Source: Quillaja saponaria (Eukaryota; Streptophyta; Magnoliopsida; Fabales; Quillajaceae). Taken from it: a stretch of DNA of 64,000 nt. The position numbers and the translations under genes are program-made. The DNA lies in assembly GCA_029379385.1 (NCBI GenBank), contig CM055611.1, forward strand, positions 25,882,092 to 25,946,091, in the 5' to 3' direction. The notes under the pieces were generated by a model that was not told where the DNA came from, did not search any database, and saw nothing but the letters and a program-made list of their open reading frames with translations. Positions 1 through 11,295 of the stretch are shown in pieces. The stretch's first letter is position 1. Each line of letters opens with the position of its first letter.

Positions 1-2
1 GG

Positions 3-113
3 GAAGAAGGATATGGTATCACCTGGAGAGGTCGAGAGGAATATGGATTGATTACTTGGAAGTCACGGGCTATAGCTACGTGTCTATTGGAGTCTCATCC
101 TTCTTCATTTTGA
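3..113 (+). CDS. C-terminal end of an unrecognised protein, cut by the left edge
   Basis: An open frame enters from the left edge and stops at TGA after 36 codons. Its composition (three Trp, WRGREEYGL, KSRAIA, ending HPSSF) looks like real coding sequence and unlike the AT-rich spacer that follows. It ends about 110 bases into a region that then becomes strongly AT-rich, as expected for a 3' UTR. I do not recognise the family. It could also be chance, since only 36 codons are visible. Confidence 0.35.
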   Translation, partial: EEGYGITWRGREEYGLITWKSRAIATCLLESHPSSF

Positions 114-1389
114 GTAGTAATTTGTTTTTTCTTTTTGCCATCAATTTTATGAGAAATAAGATAGTTATATTCTTAAAATATGTGGACATGTTATATATAT
201 ATATTTGGTTTTAGCGGTGACAAGTTAGTGTCCATTAACTTATTTTGACTAATTATAATAATTAAAAAATTCAATAGTAAATACAAAATAAGTAATAATT
301 TCGTGAAACTAGTACAATTCAATTTTACATTTTATTCATTTAAATTCTATATTTTGTTCATTTGAATTTAATTGTGACATAGTTTTATAATTCCAATAGA
401 TTTAGAACTAAATTACTGATATTAGTCTAAAAAAAATGGTAGGTGCCACTAATTTGTGAACGGTCACTATTCCAATAATGAATGTTTTTACTCATATCAC
501 TTTAGGATTTATTAATTTATTATGTGATGATTTTATTGATAATATCAAAGTTGTAGTATTTGTTTCACTAAGAGTTGGGTTCTTTACCAAGTATTCTGTT
601 TTGAAAGTCTCAAGATGACTTGTAATTTTTTTATTTTTTTTTCTAGATTTGTCTTCTATCCCAATAACAATTGATTTATTTATTGATAGGAAAAGACATG
701 GATTGAACCTCGCCCGTGCATGGTGGATTATATTCGTCTTTAATTACTTGTTCTCAATTAAAACACACTCATTATTTTTATTTTTAATGTTGCTTTTTAT
801 CTTTTATTTGAGTATATATGATATATCCTCACCTAATTTATTCATAATCTGTTGTAATTTCTTTTAAATATGATTTTTTTTATTTTTTTTTTTTTGTAAA
901 TGGTATAATCTTCAAATTTTACGCTTGGAGGAGAAAAATAAAAAATCAAGGCCATATAATATAATTACAACATAAGCAAAGTAAAGTTACAAAAACGACC
1001 TTGAGAAAGATAGGTTGGGCCAGTCCAATCCAACAGCCACTAGTTGAATTATCCAATAGCTGTTGAGATCTAACTTTGAGGTTGTCCAGTAAATTGTCAT
1101 TTTCAGCCACCGACTGCTTCCCACCTCAACGAGTTTCTTTGCTTACTCCCTGGGCTTCCTTTTCGTCACTATCCTCTCTTTTGTTGTTTCCTATCGTTCC
1201 CGATCTGCCATTACTATACACAGACACACAGACCAGTGAGCCACTCACAGTGCCAACTGCCAACTACTATTACTACTACAAAACCGACACTGATTCATTC
1301 TAACTCTTTTTGTTGTTGTATTGCTGTTGCTATCATCGACTCGGTGACAGACCCAGTGATTCGCATTCACTTCTCTGGCTAAACCAGTA
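114..1389. other. AT-rich spacer and leader of the O-fucosyltransferase gene
   Basis: No gene is supported here. From 114 to about 1000 the sequence is AT-rich with T-runs and no sustained codon-like composition. From about 1000 it becomes richer in C and T, which fits a promoter and 5' leader for the gene starting at 1390. Short open frames here have no recognisable product. Confidence 0.6.
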
Positions 1390-4300
1390 ATGGAGAGAGA
1401 TTCATCTTCGGATGAAGATGATGACCGACAAAACTTAATTGAGCAAAACGAAACCAAGCGACCTACGCCACGCTCGACTACATTTCACATTGATGATTTC
1501 AGTTCTCGTATCAATCCCCGTTTCAATTACAAAGCAATATTCAATAAAAGGTACTTATTTGCTATATTTCTTCCTCTTGTTATTGTTCTTCTGTTTTTCA
1601 CTACCGATGTACGGAGCCTCTTCGCCACCAACCTCTCCACTCTTAAATGGGATTCGTTCAGTGATCAAATGAGGGAATCTGAATTGCGTGCTTTATATCT
1701 TTTAAGGCAACAACAATTAGGGCTATTGGGTATTTGGAATCATACATTTAATAATCTGTCCTCAATTCAATCAAATTCTGTTCTAAATGGCACTCTCAGT
1801 AAATTGAATTCGAGTTCCACATTGGGAAACCAAGATCTGAGCCATTCGCCATTGTTAGAGGATATTAAATCTGCGGTTTTTAAGCAGATTTCTTTGAATA
1901 AAGAGATTCAGAAGGTTTTATTATCGACCCATCAAACTGGGAACTTGTCAGAATCTGGTTTTGATGTTGGAAATGCTAGTTTGGATGGTTTTGGTTATGA
2001 TAGGTGTAGAAAAGTTGACCAGAATTTGTCTCAGAGAAAGACAATTGCGTGGAAGCCGAAACCCAATAAGTTTTTGTTTGCCATATGCGTATCAGGGCAG
2101 ATGTCCAACCATTTGATTTGCTTGGAGAAGCACATGTTTTTCGCAGCTGTTCTTAATCGGGTATTGGTTATTCCTAGTTCCAAAGTGGATTATCAGTACA
2201 ATAGAGTGTTGGATATTGATCACATTAATAAATGCTTTGGAAGAAAGGTTGTTATCCCTTTTGAAGAGTTTTCTGAGATCAAGAAGAATCATATGCACAT
2301 AGATAAGTTCTTGTGTTACGTTTCTCTGCCTCAACTTTGTTACGTGGATGACGAACATATGAGGAAGTTGAAGTCTTTGGGGTTATCAATGAGTAAGCCT
2401 GACCCTGCTTGGGTTGAGGACATTAACAAGCCTAATAAGAGGACAATTGAAGATGTTAAATCTAAGTTTTCATTTGATGCTGATGTTGTTGCAATTGGGG
2501 ATGTTTTCTATGCTGATGTGGAGCAAGATTGGGTGATGCAACCTGGTGGTCCACTTGCGCACAAGTGCAAAACTCTGATTGAACCTAGTCGTCTAATAAT
2601 GCTTACTGCCCAGCGTTTTATTCAAACATTCCTGGGAAAGAACTTCATTGCACTACATTTCCGGCGACATGGCTTTTTGAAATTCTGGTGTGTTTCTTTC
2701 CCTTGTTGTTTACTGTAGTAACCTAAATGTATTTGCATCCATTGCTGGAAAGGTGATGTTCATTGATAGTGGTATATGTTCATCAAGAATCAGTCTATAC
2801 ACCTTGATAACTGGACTGTTGGGAGAACCACATTTATTTTTGTCCATCACAACTTTGATTATGATATTTTCATATACAAATTGTAGTGTCGTATATTTGT
2901 CATAGAATCACTTTTTCATGTCTATATAGGGATAGTGCTTCATTACTTCTAAGCTTCCAATATGTGAATTTTGCGTCTTCTTCTTTTTCTTGTTTATACT
3001 TTATCCATTTCAGAGAATATATTGACATTGCATTGCCTCTAAATATCCCTTTTTATGTATCCAGCAACGTCAAAAAGCCAAGTTGCTTTTATCCCATTCC
3101 CCAAGCTGCAGAGTGCATCTTGCAGGTGGTTGAAAGGGCCAATACGCCTGTCATTTATCTTTCCACAGATGCAGCGGAAAGTGAAACTGGTTTGCTTCAG
3201 TCACTAATTGTGCTAAATCAGAAGAGTGTACCACTTGTTAAACGCCCCTCTCGTAATTCAGCTGAAAAATGGGATGCCCTTTTATACAGGCATGGACTCG
3301 AGGAGGACTCTCAGGTGATATCACATTTCTCCTTTTCAGCTATTTTTTTCAACTTGGGTTGATCATGAAATGTTTATATAACTGGTCAGACCCACAATCT
3401 GTTCGTTATGCTTAATTATTTTGTGTGTGTTTATCTGGATGCATGTGTTAGTAACTGTGTTGGAAAAGGTCATTCGGGTAATGGCATGACAATCTGCTAA
3501 TTTCCAGTGGAAACTTCTGGTAAATCATGAAGTAGCCCTATTCAACCCTTGGGCACATAGCAATTCCTATACAATCCACCTGAGTTCGAGCAACCCAGGT
3601 GGCACCTTTGAGCTCTTGCTGTCTGCTATTTACGTATTTGATTGTGTGACCATTATATACAGCGGTGGATCTTGTTTTTGGTAAACGCCATGAAGTTAAC
3701 AACGTGGCACTAACCATTTTTCGTGATAGACTGTATCAGTAAATGCAATTGGTTGGCCTATGCCAGTATGCCCTTACAGATTATTGAGAGGACTGAGACT
3801 CTTATATTCAGTAAAACGTATTTAATGATTCTGCAGACTAACCATCTATCTTTCTTGGTGGACTGTACCAATAAATGCAAATGGTTGGCCTATGCCCTAT
3901 ATCCTTACAGTTCTGTGAGATGGTTGAGACTTGCTGTTTCAATTAATATATATATATTAATGACTCTGCCTATCAAGCTTAACATTTTGTAAGCATGCTA
4001 ATGAAAGTACAAGAACATTGCACTTCTAATAAAGTTTTGTCTATAGTAAAGATAAAATTGCCCTGTTTTCAGATGTTTTGTTATAAACTTAGTGCTGCAG
4101 CATGCTGATGGACTTTAAGACCGCCAAGCTTTATGGTAGAAGAGTTTGATAAAAATCTAGACGATCCTGCAATGGTTTATAATATTTAGGCTTGTTCTGT
4201 TACCATATTGATTTAATGTATAATTGTAAACTTTCAACTGAAAATCGTGAACACCTAGAATTTGGGTTAGTGGTTTTGTCCTTCCATACAAAGCCAGAGC

Positions 4301-4718
4301 CTCTCTTTTTTTCCAGAAAATGCAAATATTAGATCCTAGATTTAGTTTTAAACTCTGAATCATTTGATGTATTTCATTTTCCACCATTTTTTTATATGCA
4401 TTAAATTCACAAGTGCCTAAGATCTTTAGGAGGTTTCTACTTGCTGATTGCTTTTGAAACACACAAGCCTGTAGCGTCAATAGTTTCACCCCATCTGGAT
4501 TTCCTTATACTAACAATGTTTTCATAAAATTCTAATTGAAGGTGGAAGCCATGCTGGACAAGACTATCTGTGCCATGTCCAGTGTGTTCATTGGAGCTCC
4601 CGGTTCCACTTTCACAGAGGACATCTTGCGGCTGAGGAAGGACTGGGGATCAGCATCTTTGTGCGATGAGTACCTTTGTCAGGGTGAAGAGCCAAACTTT
4701 ATAGCGGAAAATGAATGA
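1390..4718 (+). CDS. O-fucosyltransferase-like Golgi type II membrane protein
   Basis: Three exons join in one frame: 1390-2687, 3065-3314 and 4542-4718, all GT-AG, giving 574 residues, the usual size for the plant O-fucosyltransferase (O-FucT) family. The protein has an acidic cytosolic tail (SSDEDDD), one membrane anchor at about residues 56-78 and then a lumenal domain. Family landmarks are FAICVSGQMSNHL, the HFRRHGFLKFC segment completed across the first splice, and the C-terminal GAPGSTFTEDILRLRKDWG. The family is predicted to transfer fucose from GDP-fucose in the Golgi; the substrate of this subgroup is not visible from sequence. The start is the first ATG of the frame. The second intron contains a two-copy tandem repeat. 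Family assignment is firm; ortholog identity is not attempted. Confidence 0.9.
3711..3969. repeat. Two-copy tandem duplication in an intron
   Basis: Two diverged copies of a roughly 125-bp unit lie head to tail, 3711-3838 and 3839-3969. Both contain TAACCAT, a GACTGTA.CA.TAAATGCAA stretch, GGTTGGCCTATGCC, CCTTACAG and a TTAATGA-T-CTGC end. The second copy holds a short TA run. The duplication lies wholly inside the second intron of the O-fucosyltransferase-like gene. Confidence 0.8.
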
Positions 4719-5424
4719 AGATGCCACAGCAGTTGGTAGGTGACTGTTGTGTGCCATGATCATTCCGTCATATAATTCTCCGGTGATGGTCGGCATGCTT
4801 GAGAATCTACTTGCATGTATCCAAATGTATGATAATAGAATTAGCAATTAGCCTGTGAGTTTTGGTTTATATACTTATTCTTTAGCCATAAATGGGTACA
4901 GTTTGTAAGATTGCTTCTGTTGCTCATAAATTTGGCCCCCATATTGTTTCCCAAGCAGTATTAAACATTTGGCATTTGGGTGAGAAATTGAACAAAAATT
5001 TCTTGACAAGTGTCAGGTTCTTGTTAGTCAATATTACGAACTATTTTTTTAGATAAAACTTTACAAGACAAGATTTAAGATTTAAGATTGAATGATTCAA
5101 GATTTTAACTGGTAAACGATATTAGGTTTATCATTTTAATGCTCGTAACAATTTTAAGCTTATCTACTTTTCATAAAAAATTTATAATATTATAAAAAAA
5201 AGAAAATATCCTTTTGATTATGGAGAAATACATATCAAACTAAAAAAAAAAAAAAAAAATCAACTTCAATTAATTACAAGGAAAAATATATGAGGAGAAA
5301 ATCAGCCCTTGATAAATAATGGGCTTGACCCATATGTGTAGCATTTTGATGCCCCGTGATCTGAAAGGGCAGGGCCTTAGTTTTTGATCTGTTGGAGTTT
5401 GGACCTCCAAAAATAGCAAATGCT

Positions 5425-5461
<37 letters not shown>

Positions 5462-5819
5462 CCCAATCTGTGCCTAACTCAAATGAGCGCCGCCTCTCTC
5501 CTTCTGTGGCTTTCGGTTTCTTCTCTTTCTTCTGGTTAGCCTGCTTCAATCTGTGAAAGCTCAATCACTGTGTGGAAAGATTCTTTCTTCTTCTTCTTCT
5601 TCTTCTCAATTTTGACTTGGAATATACAGATTCTAATTTTATTTGGATTTGATTCCATTTTTTAATACCTATAAGGGAATTAAATAAATCAAATCATTGA
5701 ATACAACCAGTCAGTGCTTTAGGTTTTTTGTCTTAGTCTAGGGTTTTATAACCAACGAGGTGACCAGCGTATAGTACAAGACTTAAAAAGGTTAGTAAGT
5801 TTTGTAGTTTGGTATCACC
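4719..5819. other. 3' UTR, spacer and leader
   Basis: The first part is the 3' UTR of the O-fucosyltransferase-like gene. It is followed by AT-rich spacer with an A-run near 5240-5258. From about 5290 the sequence changes to mixed composition with GA and TTC repeats, fitting the promoter and leader of the gene that starts at 5820. No further gene is seen. Confidence 0.6.
5423..5460. repeat. (GA)n microsatellite in promoter or leader
   Basis: An almost perfect GA dinucleotide run with one GGGA interruption lies about 360 bp upstream of the next start codon. GA/CT tracts in plant leaders are common and may bind BBR/BPC-type GAGA factors; any such role here is inference. Confidence 0.85.
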
Positions 5820-8800
5820 ATGAAAGCCAGATTGGTTGTGTTCCCAGTAAAAGGGAGGAATTGGTGCTTTAGCAGATCCATTGATCATTCGGTTTCTTCT
5901 TCATCTACTTCCATTCAATCTCCTACCACATTGAAAGAGCTTTGGAATAGAATCTCATTCAATGCCAAACCTTTTCACGCTAATGTTGAAGTCTGTGTTG
6001 ATTTCGTAGCCAACAAGGTCTAAATGTTCATTTCACTCGTTTCCTTATTTGGGTATTACACTTCTTCTTTTTTTGTGTGTATCTATATCAATTTGTTGGT
6101 TATTTTTGTAATTTTGATTATAGATGAATAAAGCTTGGGATACGTTGGAGAAAGCTCCTGATGGAACTTTCAAAAACAAGGTTTATGGGTATGCTCTTAT
6201 TGTTTGGTAGTCTGTCCGAGTTGCAGTTTTTTGTGGGTATTCAATGTGTTAACTAAAAATTGTTGATAATTGTTTGATTTAATGTAGGTTGGGCTTGCGG
6301 CTTTTGTCACGGGTTAAGCCCTCTGAGATGTTCTTGAAATCTATATCTAAGGAGGTTACAGATGTTGAAGTGACATACCCAGCAAGGTGCTCAATCTCTG
6401 TTGCTCAGCACTTGGCTTCTCTTTATAGTATTGCTTTTTAGGTTGCAAATTGCAATGCTGTTGAAAGTCTCTTTTCCGTTTTGGTTGGTCTATGCAGCGG
6501 TTTATAGTTAGTTACGAAATTAACATCTTGTATATTTCCACTTGCACTTGACTTGTTAATGGTGGAAACGTTTTAACAGCTTTCTGTCTGACAGTCTGCG
6601 TTCTGCTTACTGTTCTTCTCCGTTTCTTTGGTGGGAACAGATCTAATATGAAAAGAAGAAAGAAAAATAAGTGTTAATTGATAGGCACAAAAATTTATAC
6701 TTTTCACCTTGTGAAAATTGGTTGCTCAGATAACATTGAGCCATTTTATGAACATATACTTTTTGTTTTCTTACTTGTTTACTATTTATGATTGAGACCA
6801 TTAACATTCAGAAACATTTTATTAGAAACCCATATACATTTTGTAGAGAGAGATTTTATGGTGGTTTCTAGATGAGCTGAGCATTTTGAATAATATGAAC
6901 TTTAATGAATAAATACTCTCTATACTAGTAAAAGTAATGAGGCAGAGGTATTATGTGACAGAACTATGTCATTCTTAGTTCACGCTAGAGCAGGATGTGA
7001 ATAAACAAGAAGAGATTCTTATTGTTATAGTTTTCTTCCTTTAATTTCTTATCCTGTCGTTGTAATGATTTCACAAATTTATTGCAGTTTAAACGTCCGA
7101 CTTGTTCGCAGAAGGCTAAGACACATTGCCCTGAGGTAATTTTTCACTTATTACTGAACCATTTTTGTTGTTAAGAGGCTTCTTACATCTTCTCTCCCTC
7201 CATCTCTCTAAAAGCTTCCTTACAAATTATAATTCAAAGTCCAAAGCAGTAATAGGATGTTATGAGGGCATCCTTCTTTAAACCATATAAAGCAGCTAAG
7301 TAGCTACTTTTTCCATTGCTCTCATTGCATGCCTTATCTTGTAAGGCAATGCGATATGGAAACTAAGATTTCTCATAGGTGACCTTAAAAAAAATAGAAC
7401 AGCCATATAAGGATCTGTGTAAACTGGGACCTATTTAAGTTGTTTTAAGTGGTACTTTTTTTTTTCTTCTGGAAGATAGTATTCTTCCTTTCATTTCAAA
7501 TGACTTGAAAAATAGAAAGTGGAACAAATGTAAGGATGCTAGCTCTTAGCTTCTGGAAAGCAGCTGACTACTGTGTCCTGATTTGATACATTAGACTTTG
7601 TTGCTCTTAAAGGATTTAGTATTGTAGTTAACTTCTATTTAATAATTTGAACGTGTAATTGTAGATCATAATATTGTTCTAGATGTGGACGATCTTTTTG
7701 ATCCAAAGTTGCTTGCTGCTATTTGATTATCAGGGGAACTATCATCCACAAGAAATACTTCTACGGTTCAGTTACATTGCTTCCATTGTCCACTGCATTT
7801 ACAGTACGTATGTGTTGACTGAATCTCATCTCTACTGTTACTGATTTTGCCAATTTGGTTGGACTTAGATACCATAGTTCAAAAGTATCTGCTTTTCTGC
7901 ATCTTAATAACTCTCTCTTTTTTAGAATCCAATTGATCACCAATCTTACATGCTATCTTTATTTCAGGTTTTACCATTGCCTAACATCCCATTCTTTTGG
8001 ATCTTATTTCGCACTTATTCTCATTGGCGAGCCCTTCAGGTGCATACACAGTTCTTAAATATGCTAAGCAGTTGCAACCTGTCATGTTTTTTTCTTCTTC
8101 TTTCTTGTGGATCTTATTCCACAATTATTGAAGAGTTTCTTAGTGGTAGAATAATCAGTATTTTGCTATCAAGTACCTAGTACATGACACTTGTTGCCAT
8201 GTCTCATGTCTGACACTTTTCTGGTCACTTGCTTAAAATGAAGTTGCTTTCATTTATGCAAAAAGAGTGCTTTGGAATTATGTCACCCATTTGATTTTGA
8301 TTTTATTTCATCACTATTCTGTGGCTAGTCAATGTTCTATACTTACAAGGCCGTGCTATAATTTCTTATCATATAGCCTCAACCCACAATTTTTCAATCA
8401 TTGCGGCTCTTTCAACTGAAATGACATTTGCATTAATTGTTAGTTTTCATTGCATATGATTAAATCATCACAAACCATGTTTCTTACATTTATCATTACT
8501 CTTAGTCAGCTCTTAAATGTGTTCTGTCTTTTCTTTAATTTTCTGATATTATGGTCATATGCCATCACAATGTAAGACCACTTGATTAAGTTTAGCAGGT
8601 CCTAGGGATACATTGGTAATAGTCATTTTCTTTTAAATTTAAGGTGCTGCACGAATATAGCTGAATCTCATGGGTTAAGATAATATTGTTTGGATTGGTG
8701 GAAGTACAAGTTTTAAGGGCCTCAATGTTAGAGGATATATAAACCCCAGTCAATGCAATATTACAAAATAGTATTTTTCTTAACATGTTATGCTATTAAC

Positions 8801-9688
8801 TATGGGTTGTATTGGCTTTTCTTTTTTTTATTGATATTACACCTGATAGAATTTGATTCACTGAATGGTTTCATTCTTGAACCTTGGGTCTTACAGAATA
8901 ATGTTTTGAGCTTCGTTTTTGTTTACAGCTCCCTTCTTCTTTTTGCATAAATCTGAATGTCCTCATTTGTTCTCCTCTTCTGTCTATTTATGTTGATGTC
9001 GTAGGGAAGTGAGAAGCTGTTTCAGCTAATCTCTGATAGCTCCATGAATCCAAACTCAGTTACTGCAAATGGAAATGAAACTGAGCATAAAGATTCTAAG
9101 CATACAACTGATAGTTCATCTGGGCCTTCTTGGGTAAGTTTCTTTAGAGTATTGTGTGAATGTTTGGAATCATAAGTCTAAAAATTATCTACCTCTCTGG
9201 ACTCTTCCATATTTAAGGCTTTTCTTGGTAGAGAAGTTGCAAGTGAGAGAAGTCATTTATATGAAAGACTTAATTGTTCCAAACATATGCCTTTTTGCAA
9301 TTCTATCTATGCTATTCCCTATACCGTGCATAATACAATCCTTTACACTAGTAACAAATCAATTAAAATGAAAAAGTTTCAAGAGAAGTCATTTTTACGA
9401 AAGACTTAATTGTTCAAACATTAGAAACGATGCTATGCCTCCTCTTTTCCTTTTTTAAATCTCCTAACAAAAGAAAGCTTATCTTACAGCTCCATATGCA
9501 ACACCCATTTTCTTCTAAGTGTTTTTGCTTATTGTTTATTTTAGGTGTTGAAGCCGTCAAAGGAACTGGATGAACTTGCTCATTATGAAGATGAGCATGA
9601 TGGTCTTAGCAAATGTGCCATCTCAAATATATGCAAGATCTATGAGTTGAATTCAAACGATGTAATAAAATACAAGAATATGATGTAG
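5820..9688 (+). CDS. Mitochondrial K+/H+ exchange-related protein (Mit_KHE1 family)
   Basis: Eight exons join in frame to 274 residues: 5820-6017, 6124-6188, 6288-6386, 7088-7135, 7734-7803, 7968-8039, 9005-9133 and 9545-9688. All boundaries are GT-AG with consistent phases. The protein starts MKARLVVFPVKGRNWCFSR. A basic middle segment (NVRLVRRRLRHIALR) follows, then a hydrophobic stretch LPLPNIPFFWILFRTYSHW at about residues 161-179, which is the family signature, and a low-complexity Ser/Asn/His region before the C-terminus. Yeast relatives are tied to mitochondrial potassium/proton exchange, and plant members are largely uncharacterised. The role is inferred from family only. The very short exons and 0.7-1 kb introns are unremarkable for plants. 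Confidence 0.8.
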
Positions 9689-11295
9689 TAAACATCCTAT
9701 TTAGTTTCCATTTCTGAAATGTTGCATAATAAAAGTGACAAGTTTTCAATGCAAATCATTTCTCGCCTGCAATTTTTTGTTTTCACGTATGAACTTCACT
9801 CAGAGTCACATCATTTGTTGATGCTGCAATGCCAACTCTACTATGATGGCCTCTCAAAAATCTTGTTGGTGTGCAATCCTCACTCATTCCTTTTCTAGGC
9901 CTTGTCTTCACCACAAAATCTCGAGCAAGGTGTTCTCTGTGTGCTGGTTCAGTTGGGCATATTGTCAAGAGGGTAACCAGGAACAATAGCCCAATTATTG
10001 AAAACCAACAGTCAATATATTTGCCCTTGAGTGTGGTAACTTAAAAGTCTGTCTCAAAAGCAAATGACTCCATCACAGCTAAAAATGCGTTAACAGCATA
10101 AGCTCGTGTATTATTGTAACAATTGCTGTAACATGACCATTTCATAGAGACAAGAATGTAGATTGCAGAAACAGTAAATTGGTGTTTGAATCTCCACATA
10201 ATGTCCTGGTTCCATAAGTGGAGTGGTAACCGTAAGGATAGCCGTCGCCAACCACTACAATAGGCAGGGACTCTTCTGTGGTGTATAGCCTTTTTTATAT
10301 TCACCATCACTGCTTCAGCAGCATACACAACCAAAACAGCACTATCATCAAGCCTTAGAGATAGCCATTATCAAAGAAATTAACCTGACCAGGAGGATCC
10401 AATAATGATTACACAAAAAAGATTTTGAATTGCTGTCTTGAAGTACAAGATACATAGAAATTGCTATGATTGATATCTTTCTTTCTTGTTCATCAGTTGT
10501 AGTACCTATATGCCTCTTGTGTTTCTCTCTATGACCAAAAGTGAACACATGGTGGTTTCGTTCAACCAACGTATCCATAGACAATGTTTTTCCCATGCTG
10601 TAACCTCACACTGCTTTGGTTGTGCTACCTTATTTCTGAATAGATTGCCAACTAATTTATCTTAACATCTGGAAACCTAGTTCCAAAATGTTAGGAGATG
10701 TCAGTTTTCTAAGCCGCATTTGTTATTTTGTATTAAATACGACTACAGTTGAAAAGTACTCAATTTTTAACTCATTTCTTTCTTATTTAATCATATTTAA
10801 ATTTAATTTTTTTATTTTTTTAATCTATCAGCAAAAAGATATACAAAGCGAAAATTCAATAACAATCTCAATGTGAAGGTTCTCATTCAATTAATAAAAA
10901 CATTGAACTAAGTCCATTAAAATTTCAACAAGTCAGTCGGTTAAATAAAAAATTAAAGGGTATATTCATAATTGGGAAAAGTCCTGTAAATCCTAATGTA
11001 CCCAATATCCAAGACCAGTCCAAATAAGAAGACTGGATCCCTTATCAGCACTAGCCCACTCCCAGGGCCTAATGAGAAAAAAAAATAAAAAAATGAAGGG
11101 AACTGCTGGAAGATGGAGTATCAACCAAGAAAAGTACAAGTCACCTTCGAGTCTTGGACTTGGAGCAAGAAAACAAGAGCTGGTCATCTTGGCGACTTAA
11201 ATTCTCCCACGAAAACCAAAACTATCTTCTTCTTTTCTCTGTTCCTGGTTTCATTGACTACGGAAGAACAAACCTGAACTCTGAAATCTGAATTC
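9689..11295. other. Intergenic stretch with unresolved - strand open frames
   Basis: After the 3' UTR of the previous gene, 9783-10596 holds three successive - strand open frames. I cannot join these into a known protein. The most 3' one (9783-9986) begins with a hydrophobic segment (GLLFLVTLLTICPTEPAH) and looks like a secreted or anchored peptide. No family is recognised. From about 10,700 the sequence is AT-rich, and from 11,000 it becomes the promoter and leader of RPT1. Confidence 0.4.

Noticed and set aside
1245..2358. Long open frames antisense to the O-fucosyltransferase exon
   Set aside because: They are shadows of the strongly coding + strand frame, with no family signature.
5274..5564. 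A 96-codon - strand frame over the GA repeat
   Set aside because: It is driven by the simple repeat (SLSLSLS), a low-complexity artefact.
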